Origin: Akkermansiaceae bacterium UBA985
Lineage (GTDB): Bacteria > Verrucomicrobiota > Verrucomicrobiia > Verrucomicrobiales > Akkermansiaceae
Assembly: GCA_002292185.1 (NCBI GenBank)
Contig: DBBL01000171.1
Location: 1-17,452, forward strand
Reading direction: 5' to 3'
DNA: 17,452 bases
Both the position numbers and the translations under genes were made by a program. The notes beneath the pieces were generated by a model. That model saw nothing but the letters and a program-made list of their open reading frames with translations, did not search any database and had not been told where the DNA came from. Shown here piece after piece: positions 1 to 7,718 of the stretch (position 1 is its first letter; the number at the start of each line of letters is the position of its first letter).

Positions 1-45
1 CCCATCAAAATATAGCCAGTTTTATTTTAAGGGTTCCAGTCTCTC

Positions 46-930
46 GTGAACCAGTTTCAGGCTAACTTAATTCTTCTTATAACCGCCCTCATTTGGGGCT
101 TTGGCTTTGTGGCCCAGCGGATGGGAATGGATCACTTGGGTCCCTATGCTTTTAATGTGTGTCGCTTTTTGGTGGGAGCTCTTTCCCTTCTGCCACTATT
201 ATTTTTCTTAAGGAAAAAAGAGGGGGGTTCCACTGAGTTCAGTCCATCCTTTTGGAAGTTTTCCATACTTGCCGGATGTGCACTCTTTGGCGGAGCGACC
301 CTTCAGCAGGTGGGCATTCAATATACCACGGTGGGCAAGGCCGGTTTCATTACCGGGCTCTATGTCGTGATCGTCCCCATTCTTGGGCGGTATCTTCGTC
401 AGAAAATCGGGAGGTGGACCGTCATTGGATGTGTCTTGGCCGTACTGGGTCTTTATTTCCTCAGCATCAAGGAGAACTTTTCTATGGGGTGGGGGGAGGC
501 TTTGGTTCTAATCGGAGCGTTCTTCTGGGCAATCCATGTCCAAGTCATTGGGGCTGCCAATAAACGAAACCTCAACCCGATCAAATTAGCTCTTGTTCAG
601 TATCTCGTCTGTGCGGGACTCAATTTGTTCCTCAGTTTGGTGTTTGAAACTTTTCATCTCGATCAAGTCATCCTTACCTCGGGAGCCATCCTTTATGCCG
701 GTATCGTTTCAGTGGGTATTGCTTTTACCTTGCAGGTTATAGCTCAAAAAAAGGTCGATCCTAGTCGGGCAGCGATCATTCTCAACCTGGAGGCAGTCTT
801 TGCGGTGCTGGCGGGCTGGTTATTCTTTACTGAGGTTTTAACGACAAAGGAATGGTTTGGATGTAGTCTGATGTTTTTGGGGATGATCCTGTCTCAAATA
901 AAGGGACAGGAACAGGAGAAGGTAGCTTAA
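46..930 (+). CDS. DMT-superfamily (EamA) membrane transporter
   Basis: This is a 294-residue inner-membrane protein with about ten hydrophobic segments in two homologous halves, roughly residues 6-140 and 152-285, which is the EamA/RhaT layout of drug/metabolite transporters. The first helix carries the typical LIWGFGFVAQ stretch, and the second half has the conserved ALVQY and LNLEAVFA regions. Family members export amino acids, nucleosides or other small metabolites; the substrate cannot be read from sequence. The start is GTG: stop codons lie in frame just upstream (13-15 and 28-30), and the first internal ATG (codon 26) would remove the first helix. An AAGGG sits 12 nt before the GTG. The stop overlaps the next gene start (TAATG), so the two are probably co-transcribed. 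Family assignment is secure, function is not. Confidence 0.9.
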   Translation: MNQFQANLILLITALIWGFGFVAQRMGMDHLGPYAFNVCRFLVGALSLLPLLFFLRKKEGGSTEFSPSFWKFSILAGCALFGGATLQQVGIQYTTVGKAGFITGLYVVIVPILGRYLRQKIGRWTVIGCVLAVLGLYFLSIKENFSMGWGEALVLIGAFFWAIHVQVIGAANKRNLNPIKLALVQYLVCAGLNLFLSLVFETFHLDQVILTSGAILYAGIVSVGIAFTLQVIAQKKVDPSRAAIILNLEAVFAVLAGWLFFTEVLTTKEWFGCSLMFLGMILSQIKGQEQEKVA

Positions 931-1907
931 TGAGTTACATGCCATCTCATCTGTTATTATGCGTTTCTGTTTTCCTGTTCGCTTTCGTTTATCAAGGCAA
1001 AGCATATGATCCACTTGAGACTTTTGAGAGCATTGAAAGTCTTGATCGGACGATTAAGGATAAATCCCGTGATCGTTCGATACCCCTAAGATTTTACTTT
1101 CCTGCGGGAAAGAAAAATTCCCCGGTAATTCTATTTAGTCATGGACTTGGAGGTAGCCGAAATGGATGTTCTTATTTGGGAAAACATTGGGCAGGTCGTG
1201 GATATGTCGCCGTATTTATGCAGCATGTTGGGAGTGATGAATCGGTTTGGAAAGATGCGGGTCCCCTTCGCCGAATGTTTGCTCTTAAGAAGGCCGCCTC
1301 CTCCAAGAATTTTATGCTTCGGGTACAGGATGTTTCCGCCGTTTTAGATCAACTGGAAAACTTGAATCAAAAATCGGACTTGCCTTTATACGGCAAGTTG
1401 GATCTTTCGCGGGTGGGCATGTCCGGTCACTCATTTGGTGCGCTGACGACTCAAGCGGTTTCTGGAGAGAAAATTCCCCTCTTAGCAAGCGTGACCGAGC
1501 CACGAATCAAGGCTGCGATACCATTGAGTCCGGGTAGTCGAAAGATGATCAGTCCCGATGAAGCGTTTGGGGAGGTCAGTGTTCCCTGGTTATTGATGAC
1601 GGGCACTCATGATCTCTTATCGATCGGTGGGCAAACAATTGATTCCCGTCTAGCCGTCTTTCCAGCTCTTCCGAAGGGAAATCACTATGAGCTTGTTTTG
1701 AACAAAGCGGAACACTCGGTCTTTAATGACAAGGCTTCTTTAAGAGACAAACTTCCCCGAAACCCGAATCATCATCGGGTAATTCTCGGACTCAGTACTG
1801 CCTTCTGGGATGCGTATCTTAGAAACGATGCTGAGGCAAGGTCTTGGTTGAATGGAGATTCTCCAAGGAACATCATGGAAAAGCAGGACCGCTGGCAGAA
1901 GAAATAA
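930..1907 (+). CDS. Secreted alpha/beta hydrolase (PAF-acetylhydrolase/dienelactone hydrolase-like)
   Basis: The 325-residue product starts with a hydrophobic signal peptide (about residues 6-24, ending near GKA). The alpha/beta hydrolase fold shows as an oxyanion-hole motif HGLGG (71-75), a nucleophile elbow G-H-S-F-G with Ser168, a likely acid Asp228 in TGTHD, and a likely catalytic His262 in AEHSVF. The pattern is closest to the platelet-activating-factor acetylhydrolase/chlorophyllase-like group acting on esters, outside the cytoplasm. The substrate is unknown. The ATG overlaps the transporter stop by one base, with a purine-rich ribosome site (AGGAGAAGG, 914-922), so translation is likely coupled. 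There is no obvious terminator between this gene and the convergent gene that ends 25 nt away. Confidence 0.85.
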   Translation: MSYMPSHLLLCVSVFLFAFVYQGKAYDPLETFESIESLDRTIKDKSRDRSIPLRFYFPAGKKNSPVILFSHGLGGSRNGCSYLGKHWAGRGYVAVFMQHVGSDESVWKDAGPLRRMFALKKAASSKNFMLRVQDVSAVLDQLENLNQKSDLPLYGKLDLSRVGMSGHSFGALTTQAVSGEKIPLLASVTEPRIKAAIPLSPGSRKMISPDEAFGEVSVPWLLMTGTHDLLSIGGQTIDSRLAVFPALPKGNHYELVLNKAEHSVFNDKASLRDKLPRNPNHHRVILGLSTAFWDAYLRNDAEARSWLNGDSPRNIMEKQDRWQKK

Positions 1908-1932
1908 GCGAATCCAATACTTAGAACTTTTC

Positions 1933-2568
1933 TTAGAGGGACTTTACCTTGATGTTCTTTACCAGAACTGTGCTGCCTGGGTCATGGGCTTGTAGACCGA
2001 TCGTACCCTTTGAAAGTTTGCGGGTTCCTTTTGCATCCTTGCCCTCCGTGTAGACCACCACGGTTTTACCGTCCACTTTGGTTTCAACGCGTTTTCCTTT
2101 TACGATGATTTCGTAATGGAACCATTCATTGTCCTTGGCTGGTGCTTCGAGATTCTTTTTCACAATGTATACGCTGCCCGTCTTGACGGGATCCTTTTGG
2201 GTCTGATTGATCTGTGCCTCATGTCCGACTGGCCAGCCCTTGTCCTGATATTTGGTGTGGAAAAAGATACCACCGTTAGATCCCGGTTTGGTCATCACGT
2301 CAGCCTTAAAGTGAAAATCCGTCATCTCCTTACCCTTACCCGTGTAATACACCATGGAGGGCTTGCCATGGCACTTGATCGAACCGTCCTTTACCGAGAT
2401 ACTCTCCGGGTTCCATTTGTCGACTTTCCAATCGGTCAGGTCCTTGCCGTTGAACAAAAGTTTCCACCCATCCGCTTTTTCGGATTTGGACAAAGCGTTA
2501 TCGCCAGCAGACAGAACGGAGGCAAAAGATAAAAGGGCGAGGAGAACGGTAGGGACTGATTTTTTCAT
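1933..2568 (-). CDS. Secreted DUF1080 / 3-keto-disaccharide hydrolase-like protein
   Basis: This reverse-strand gene encodes 211 residues from the ATG at 2568. An in-frame TTG six codons upstream (2586) is possible, but the ATG gives a classic signal peptide (MKKSVPTVLLALLSFASVLSA). The mature part is a single DUF1080 domain (PF06439, concanavalin-like jelly roll). Visible hallmarks are WKLLFNGKDLTDWKV near the N-terminus, NGGIFFHTKYQ and GHEAQINQT in the middle, NEWFHYEIIVKG, and a C-terminal GTIGLQAHDPG followed by the last beta strand. Family members are abundant in Verrucomicrobia and Planctomycetes, and some hydrolyse 3-keto-glycosides. The gene is convergent with the hydrolase and divergent from the FAD oxidoreductase, which could act in related sugar oxidation. 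The family call is firm; enzymatic activity is inferred. Confidence 0.88.
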   Translation of the reverse strand: MKKSVPTVLLALLSFASVLSAGDNALSKSEKADGWKLLFNGKDLTDWKVDKWNPESISVKDGSIKCHGKPSMVYYTGKGKEMTDFHFKADVMTKPGSNGGIFFHTKYQDKGWPVGHEAQINQTQKDPVKTGSVYIVKKNLEAPAKDNEWFHYEIIVKGKRVETKVDGKTVVVYTEGKDAKGTRKLSKGTIGLQAHDPGSTVLVKNIKVKSL

Positions 2569-2739
2569 CCGAAACGGATATTCCAACTATCGAAGAAAAG
2601 CAACCGCCCTCTTTGAGTTCTTCTTCGGGAGTTGAATGAAAGTAACTCTGACTACTTTTATTCAACGGTAGAGCCAATCCTTTAACCGTTAAATTCCATC
2701 CATGTTTGGAGTACTAGTAATGAAACATTCATAATCCAT

Positions 2740-2813
2740 ATTGGAATCGACACGAAAAGCCAACCTAACGAATTCAGAGAAGAGCTTGTCTTTGAATCGA
2801 TTGGAATCGACAC
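2740..2813. promoter_or_regulatory. Operator-like direct repeat, 60-nt period, upstream of the FAD oxidoreductase
   Basis: The 14-mer ATTGGAATCGACAC occurs at 2740-2753 and again at 2800-2813, exactly 60 nt apart, with no mismatch. The second copy lies inside a palindrome, TCGATT-GG-AATCGA (2797-2810), and a further partial copy (TTTGAATCGA, 2791-2800) adjoins it. The block sits in the 291-bp divergent gap between the DUF1080 gene and the FAD oxidoreductase start at 2860. Two sites some six helical turns apart suggest cooperative binding of a dimeric regulator, for example LacI or GntR type; the regulator is not in the window. The repeat is directly visible, the operator role is inferred. Confidence 0.5.
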
Positions 2814-2859
2814 ATTTTTGAAAAAATATTTTCCAAACCACTCAAATTAAATCCAAACT

Positions 2860-4731
2860 ATGAAAATACATACTTCGAACAGGCGAGAATTTCTTCGTGT
2901 CATAGGCGGAACCGGGGTTGTCTCCCTGACTGCTCCTAATTACCTAATGGGAGCAAAACCCAGTGCAGGCTTAAGCCGTTCGGGCGTATTGCTCGAAGCT
3001 TCCTCTTTTGCCGACATAGGAGGTTGGAAAATCGATACCCAGCATTATTTGCAAATGGGAGAGAATTATCTCTTGGCGCACGGTATGGGCAAACCGGTTG
3101 AGGACGCTCAAACCACCATCCAATTGCCATCATCCGGAAAATGGAACGTTTGGGTTAGGAACCGAGACTGGTGCAAAGGGGATTGGCAGTCCCCTGGTCG
3201 CTTTCAGGTGTTGGTCGGAGGCAAGCCCTTGAAAGTAACCATGGGCGAGGGTGAGGAATCTTGGCATTGGCAGTCCGCAGGTTCGGTAGAAGTCGCCAAA
3301 GCCGGGAAAATCAAGGTTTCTCTTCGCGACTTGACTGGGTTCGATGGTCGTTGCGACGCAATTTTCTTCACTCAAGAATCCGCCCCGTCTTTGCCTTCCG
3401 ATGATCTGAAAGAATTGTCTGACTGGAAAGATGAACTCAGCGGACGCACCGATGAAAAAATTGAAGAGTTATCATTCGATCTCGTAATTGTCGGAGGGGG
3501 GATGTCCGGATGCGGCGCTGCACTCGCCGCCCGTTCTCAGGGATTAAAAGTGGCTCTCATTCAAGATCGTCCTTTGTTTGGCGGAAATGCAAGTCAGGAG
3601 ATACGCGTGCATACCTTGGGTATCCATGGGTACGGCACGGATATTCTTAATTCCATAGACACGGTTCACTACCCGAACGGGGATAAGAAGGTCAAACTGG
3701 ATCAAGTTAAACGCGAAAAGACGATGGCTCAATCCGGTGTTGATTTATTTGCCCACCACACAGCTTGTGGATTGGAGAAACAGGGAGATAAAATTCTCAG
3801 TGTCGAAGCAAGAGAGGTAACGGGTGGTAAAATTAAAAGATTTCGTGCTCCTGTTTTCATTGATGCGACCGGAGACGGTTGGCTGGGCTATTGGGCGGGG
3901 GCCGATTACCGCTACGGTCGGGAAGCGGCCTCTCAGCATGATGAAGGATGGTCGAAATATGGAGATCTCTGGAGTCCCAAAGAAGCGGATAACCGCGTCA
4001 TGGGCACAAGTGTTTTGTGGAACAGCGAGCGAACCAACCAAAGACAGGATTTCCCCAAGGTTCCATGGGCCATGCCGGTTTCCGGTAAACACTCTGCACA
4101 CAAAGGCGAATGGTACTGGGAGTATTCGGACAATGACTTAAACCAGATCGATGACGCGGAAGCCATTCGTGATCATATGCTGAGGGCCATTTTCGGATCC
4201 TTTTCCAATGCGAAGAAAAATCCAAAGTATGCCCCGAACAAATTGACTTGGGTTGCTTACGTCGGAGGTAAACGCGAGTCCCGTCGATTGATGGGCGATC
4301 ACGTATATGATATGCACGATGCCGTTAAACGACGTGAGTTCCCCGATGCCGTCGTGGTGGAGAAAAGAGAAGTCGACGGGCATTACCAAAGGAAACTAAA
4401 AGGAGCAAAAGAGGATTTCTTATCCACGGCTATGTTTCATAAAACGGGGGGTTACTACTTTATCCCATTTCGCAGTTTTTATTCCAGGAATCTTTCGAAT
4501 TTAATGATGGCCGGGCGGTGCTTCAGTTGTACACACGTCGGACTCTGCGGCCCAAGAGTTAAGAATACTTGCGGGCAAATGGGGATTGCCACCGGCTATG
4601 CCGCGGTCCTATGCAAAAAACACAACGCTTCTCCCAAAGAAGTGGGCCTGTCTCACATCAAGGAGCTTAGGAAATTAATTGGATTTGACTCGTCAAAACT
4701 CGTTAACAACCCAAGCAAGAGTGGGCATTAG
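2860..4731 (+). CDS. Tat-exported FAD-dependent oxidoreductase (FAD_oxidored family)
   Basis: The 623-residue protein begins with a twin-arginine signal (NRREFLRVIGG, residues 7-17, then a hydrophobic stretch), so it is probably exported folded with its cofactor. Residues about 40-175 look like a beta-rich accessory domain. A Rossmann FAD-binding motif follows at about 206-219 (FDLVIVGGGMSGCG), then FGGNAS (240-245), typical of PF12831 FAD-dependent oxidoreductases. A C-terminal FAD-contact region (MMAGRCFSCTHVGLCGPRV) and GQMGIATGYAAVLC close the fold. Such enzymes are common in Verrucomicrobia and Planctomycetes next to polysaccharide genes; the substrate is unknown. A small membrane gene starts 7 nt after the stop and may have supplied electron transfer. 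The upstream region carries the operator-like repeat. Confidence 0.88.
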   Translation: MKIHTSNRREFLRVIGGTGVVSLTAPNYLMGAKPSAGLSRSGVLLEASSFADIGGWKIDTQHYLQMGENYLLAHGMGKPVEDAQTTIQLPSSGKWNVWVRNRDWCKGDWQSPGRFQVLVGGKPLKVTMGEGEESWHWQSAGSVEVAKAGKIKVSLRDLTGFDGRCDAIFFTQESAPSLPSDDLKELSDWKDELSGRTDEKIEELSFDLVIVGGGMSGCGAALAARSQGLKVALIQDRPLFGGNASQEIRVHTLGIHGYGTDILNSIDTVHYPNGDKKVKLDQVKREKTMAQSGVDLFAHHTACGLEKQGDKILSVEAREVTGGKIKRFRAPVFIDATGDGWLGYWAGADYRYGREAASQHDEGWSKYGDLWSPKEADNRVMGTSVLWNSERTNQRQDFPKVPWAMPVSGKHSAHKGEWYWEYSDNDLNQIDDAEAIRDHMLRAIFGSFSNAKKNPKYAPNKLTWVAYVGGKRESRRLMGDHVYDMHDAVKRREFPDAVVVEKREVDGHYQRKLKGAKEDFLSTAMFHKTGGYYFIPFRSFYSRNLSNLMMAGRCFSCTHVGLCGPRVKNTCGQMGIATGYAAVLCKKHNASPKEVGLSHIKELRKLIGFDSSKLVNNPSKSGH

Positions 4732-4738
4732 GTTTTAG

Positions 4739-5131
4739 ATGAGACACTTGGTCAATTTTGGCCTTTTGTTTAGCTTTACGGCTTTGGCCGTTACAGGTGG
4801 GTTGGCTTATTTCCAGCCCTTTTCCCTTTCGGTCACGAATATTCATATTATTGCAGGTTTCGTTACTCTGGTTTTGGTGATACTGCATATCGTGGCTCGG
4901 GTGCCGTACTTCAAGAACCGTATGACCAAGGGCAGGCAAAGGATCTCCGCTCGTCTCCAGGTCGTGATCATCGGCATAGCCTGCGGGGGATTGGTTTACG
5001 CGTCGATTAATAACCAACCTCCTGCATCTTGGTTAATTGAAAACAGCTGTAATAATTCCAATCGTTATTCTTGTTGTTATATACCCAAGGCCCTTTGTGC
5101 CAATTCCACCCATCAAACTCTACAGTCATAA
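4739..5131 (+). pseudogene. Truncated heme-membrane-type (DUF4405-like) protein, broken near 5045
   Basis: The start lies 7 nt after the oxidoreductase stop. The first ~100 residues form a sensible membrane protein: helix 1 (about 5-24), helix 2 (about 34-55) with His36 and His50 spaced like heme ligands, a basic loop, and helix 3 (about 73-90), followed by INNQPPASW. This resembles DUF4405/cytochrome-b-like membrane anchors. From about residue 103 (5045) the frame becomes Cys/Asn/Ser-rich, unlike a protein domain, and reads antisense through the C-terminal end of the opposite-strand gene until the stop at 5129-5131. Base composition turns AT-rich at the same place. I read this as the 5' part of a longer gene cut by a rearrangement. 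Family assignment is tentative; the break is better supported. Confidence 0.6.
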
Positions 5132-6084
5132 TAGCAGATTTTGTTTCTACAGGATTGGTAAAATCGGGAACGCCATCTGAATTCGCGTCATTTAAATCAG
5201 TAACCTCCAAATACCAATCTACATAGTCTGCCCATGATGTATCAGTATCTCCATCCAATGCTTTCAAGTAACCTGAGTACTTATTTCCTGATCGTTTAAG
5301 TGTTGTTGATTGTGTCTGAAGAATACTCGATTCATAGTCTGTTGTTATACTCATTGCACCTAGGTTAAGAGTATTAGAATCAGTTACCGAATATTCTGCA
5401 GTACTGTATGCTTTAATATCCTGTCCCTCAGAGTTAGTTGTCTCAATGTCTAGGTAATACTTCTCCCCATCATATTCGATTGTGCCATCGAAATACTGAA
5501 CAGACCAAACGCCTGTTGCCGATGCACTAGCGAAATCGTACTGATAATTGAAAGTATAATTACCCGTGTTTAAACCCGCACTTCTAGTAAAAGTACCACT
5601 CAAGGAAGAGTCAGATCCAAAAGCTCCTTGAGCAAGCCAATGCATTTTTGAAATGCCGCTCACCGATGTATTTACAGACTTCTCTTTTTGAAGAAAATCT
5701 AAAACTCCATTCCCATCACTGTCAGCAGTCGGCATATTTAAAGTAGCCGTACCATACATATAGACATATCCTTCCGCCACTAGATAATCGGTATAGAAAC
5801 TTGAAGACCCAAGGCTTAGATTTTTAACTTCAGAGCTTACCGTATTATTATCATTCAACGGATACCCTGAAGACCCGTCATATGATGTGAAGTATACTGT
5901 ACTTCCCGTGTTTGTATTAGCAGGAGAAAGAGAAAATTGCAATCCATATGCCTTGATTGATGCTACTTTTTTGACTTCTACTGCAGTACTCGATGATGAA
6001 GAACTTTGGTTGTTTGAAGTGTTTGTTGTGCTTGAAACTCATGCTCATTGAGAGTGCAGTAATGGCCTTGGTAATTGTCTTCAT
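5007..6084 (-). pseudogene. Frameshifted secreted protein with TSP3/EF-hand-like calcium loops
   Basis: On the reverse strand, the ATG at 6084 begins a lysine-led signal-like stretch (MKTITKAITALSMSM), but that frame then degenerates. The neighbouring frame is open from 6038 and continues as a low-complexity Ser/Thr/Asn linker and a long beta-rich protein down to the stop at 5007, so a frameshift or small deletion lies near 6038-6041. The body contains two Asp-rich loops, DSDGNGVLDF and LNDANSDGVPDF, of the thrombospondin type 3/dockerin type, and many Ser/Thr/Tyr residues, fitting a secreted or surface protein. The C-terminus (WVYNNKNNDWNYYS) is followed by a short unrelated tail where the opposite-strand gene is also broken. 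Without the first segment only an internal TTG (5942) could start the body, giving no signal peptide. Function unknown. Confidence 0.6.
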
Positions 6085-6287
6085 GACTATTTTGCTTTTT
6101 AGTTTCGAGCTGTATGGTGTGGCCGGTGGAACGCTCGTTGAATCCTGCCAGTTCGGTTCAACACCATCTGCTCGGCAATCCCTTGTGTGATCTCTCCTAT
6201 TCCTCCCATGCATAAAAATTAAAGGGTTTGCCGCCTTTCCGGAGTTTTACTGATGGAATCCCATTGTGCTCTTCAGTTGCCACACCC
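6085..6287. other. Gap between the broken TSP3-like gene and the metal island
   Basis: No gene is supported here. A GC-richer patch (about 6115-6172) contains the inverted repeat GTTGAA/TTCAAC around a 14-nt loop, and flanking ATGGTGT/ACACCAT arms. It could be a structured remnant or an island boundary. I could not fold it into a valid tRNA. Confidence 0.3.
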
Positions 6288-6311
6288 GGAAACAAGCGTT
6301 AAATAACGGTC
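6288..6311 (+). promoter_or_regulatory. Candidate ECF-sigma promoter of the anti-sigma/sensor/sigma cluster
   Basis: GGAAAC (6288-6293) is followed by 15 nt and GTC (6309-6311), ending 30 nt before the ATG at 6342. This resembles the general ECF promoter pattern (a GGAAC-type -35 and a GTC-type -10) and fits autoregulation by the sigma factor encoded in the same cluster. A similar site with identical spacing precedes the reverse-strand TRASH-like gene. It was found by eye, and short motifs like this also occur by chance. Confidence 0.45.
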
Positions 6312-6341
6312 GGATTTCAGCCCGAATTAGCCCACAAAAAG

Positions 6342-6638
6342 ATGAATTCCCAAGATATAGATAAACTACTCAAAGCCTCAGCGCATGAACCGGCACTGCC
6401 GACAAGTTTCAGGAGTGAGGTATGGACCCGTATCGCGTATGCCGAGCAGCGGTCGTTTGGGGCGAAGCTGAGTCGAGTGCTCGCCTTCTTTACGCGCCCG
6501 GCTCCGGCTGTCGCGAGCGTGATTGCAACGGTGCTCATCGGTGTATCGCTCGGATTTGCTACCACGCAGCCGACCAAGGATGCTCGGATCAGTTATGCCG
6601 AATCCATCAGCCCATTCCTTCAGGAGAAAGCACCATGA
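6342..6638 (+). CDS. Small membrane-anchored anti-sigma factor, CnrY-like
   Basis: The 98-residue protein has a soluble N-terminal half (IDKLLKASAHEPALPTSF at residues 6-23, then an amphipathic stretch), one membrane helix at about 56-74, and a short periplasmic tail. This is the layout and almost the length of CnrY (about 95 residues), which holds the sigma factor CnrH at the membrane. The ATGA overlap with the sensor gene (ATG at 6635, stop at 6636-6638) and the order anti-sigma, sensor, sigma match cnrYXH of Cupriavidus metallidurans. The N-terminal pattern of Leu, Pro and Arg residues is like short sigma-binding peptides of this class, but sequence identity to CnrY is weak by eye. The role therefore rests mainly on topology and context. 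A candidate ECF promoter lies just upstream. Confidence 0.65.
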   Translation: MNSQDIDKLLKASAHEPALPTSFRSEVWTRIAYAEQRSFGAKLSRVLAFFTRPAPAVASVIATVLIGVSLGFATTQPTKDARISYAESISPFLQEKAP

Positions 6639-7117
6639 AGAAGTCCGCCATTTACGGAGTGGCCATCCTCATGCTTGCCCTAATCATCGGGGCAGCCTCA
6701 TTCTTTGTAGTCAAATCTCACAAGGCGCAAGCACAGCACGAGGTGTTGATCGACAACTTGCCCGAACTTGAGTGGGTACGCGACGAGCTCAACCTCAGCA
6801 ACGAGCAGTTCGCCAAGGTCAGTGAGCTCCATATCGACTATAGGCCGATATGCGAAAAAATGTGTCATCGCATTCGCAAGGCACACGAGCGTCTGGAAAA
6901 TGTTTCACGAGATGTAGATAGGCTAACCCCGGAGCTCAAGGCGGCCATTGAGGATCACGCCCGTATCCACGCCGAAAGCCAGCAAGCGATGATCGAGCAT
7001 CTTTATGAGACCGCAGCTGTTCTCGATGATGCGCAGGCTGCACGCTACCTAAAGATGATGCTGCCGTTTGCGCTAGATTTCAGCCACAGCGAACCCGAAG
7101 GAGTTCATGGAAAATGA
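6635..7117 (+). CDS. Periplasmic heavy-metal sensor, CnrX/Spy-CpxP-like
   Basis: The 160-residue protein has an N-terminal membrane anchor (about 5-26) and an all-helical periplasmic domain of the heavy-metal resistance/CnrX group. The stretch QHEVL (34-38) matches the HEIL region of CnrX, and EHLYE (121-125) matches its second metal helix. His35, Glu64 and His122 line up by eye, with CnrX recalled from memory, with metal ligands His42, Glu63 and His119. The equivalents of His46 and Met123 appear to be Ile39 and Thr126. Two extra cysteines, Cys73 and Cys77 (CEKMC), are unlike CnrX. In the known system CnrX binds metal in the periplasm and signals to CnrY to free the sigma. The start overlaps the upstream stop (ATGA) and the end overlaps the sigma gene by 11 nt, so the three are translationally coupled. 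Confidence 0.75.
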   Translation: MKKSAIYGVAILMLALIIGAASFFVVKSHKAQAQHEVLIDNLPELEWVRDELNLSNEQFAKVSELHIDYRPICEKMCHRIRKAHERLENVSRDVDRLTPELKAAIEDHARIHAESQQAMIEHLYETAAVLDDAQAARYLKMMLPFALDFSHSEPEGVHGK

Positions 7118-7679
7118 GATGCATGACATCAGTGACTTGCAGCTGATGTCTCGCTTGGCAAGCGGGGAGGATCTGGCCCTCAACGTATTGATGGATCGAT
7201 GGGCCAAGCGGCTGAATGCCTTCCTTTACAGAATGACAGGTCAGCATGAAGTCGCAGTTGATCTCACTCAGGAAGCCTTTGTCCGCCTTTATAAGGCCCG
7301 AAAGCGTTTTCGTCCAAAGGGAGTGTTTAGCACTTACCTGTTTTCCATTGCCGCTAATCTTGGTCGTAACCATGCCCGGTGGAAATCTAGACACCCGACC
7401 GTATCTTTGGACGCGACTTCCGAGGACGGCCGGCCGCTTGTTCACGAAGTCAGTGATCCCTCTCAGGGGCCAGATGAACATGCGGATTCTGCGGAACGCT
7501 ATGAGCAGGTGAGAAGGGCGCTTGTTGCTTTGCCGCAAGACCTTAGAGAAGCAATCTCACTGTTCGTGTATGAGGGCATGAGCTACTCTGAGATCGCCGA
7601 GTTGGCTGACTGCTCTGCCAAGGCGGTGGAGACCCGAATCTATCGCGCCCGACAATTGCTCAAGGGGATATTGTCGTAA
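7107..7679 (+). CDS. ECF-family RNA polymerase sigma factor, CnrH-like
   Basis: The 190-residue product has sigma region 2 at about 22-92 (including DLTQEAFVRLYKARKRF and STYLFSIAANLGRNHAR, covering core binding and the -10 recognition helix) and region 4 at about 131-184 (ALPQDLREAISLFVYEGMSY, then the helix-turn-helix SEIAELADCSAKAVETRIYR). An acidic linker joins them. Length equals that of CnrH (about 190 residues). The ATG at 7107 overlaps the sensor gene by 11 nt; GAAGGAG (7097-7103) is only 3 nt before it, so the ATG at 7119 is a possible alternative with a wide spacing. It probably directs transcription of its own cluster and of metal-resistance genes when released by the upstream anti-sigma. 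Confidence 0.92.
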   Translation: MENEMHDISDLQLMSRLASGEDLALNVLMDRWAKRLNAFLYRMTGQHEVAVDLTQEAFVRLYKARKRFRPKGVFSTYLFSIAANLGRNHARWKSRHPTVSLDATSEDGRPLVHEVSDPSQGPDEHADSAERYEQVRRALVALPQDLREAISLFVYEGMSYSEIAELADCSAKAVETRIYRARQLLKGILS

Positions 7680-7718
7680 GGGTCCTTTGTGCGAGCGAGA
7701 GACTTTCCTTGTTGCCTG

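Noticed and set aside
6115..6175. tRNA- or tmRNA-3'-end-like patch (GTTGAATCCTGCCA) between the TSP3-like gene and the metal island
   Set aside because: The T-arm-like stem does not pair (GCTCG against CTGCC), and no acceptor or anticodon arm can be drawn. It may be a decayed att-type remnant but is not a supportable RNA gene.
6085..6213. Upstream extension of the reverse-strand signal-peptide frame to 6213
   Set aside because: It would place 43 charged, non-signal residues before MKTITKAI; the composition is not that of an exported protein start.
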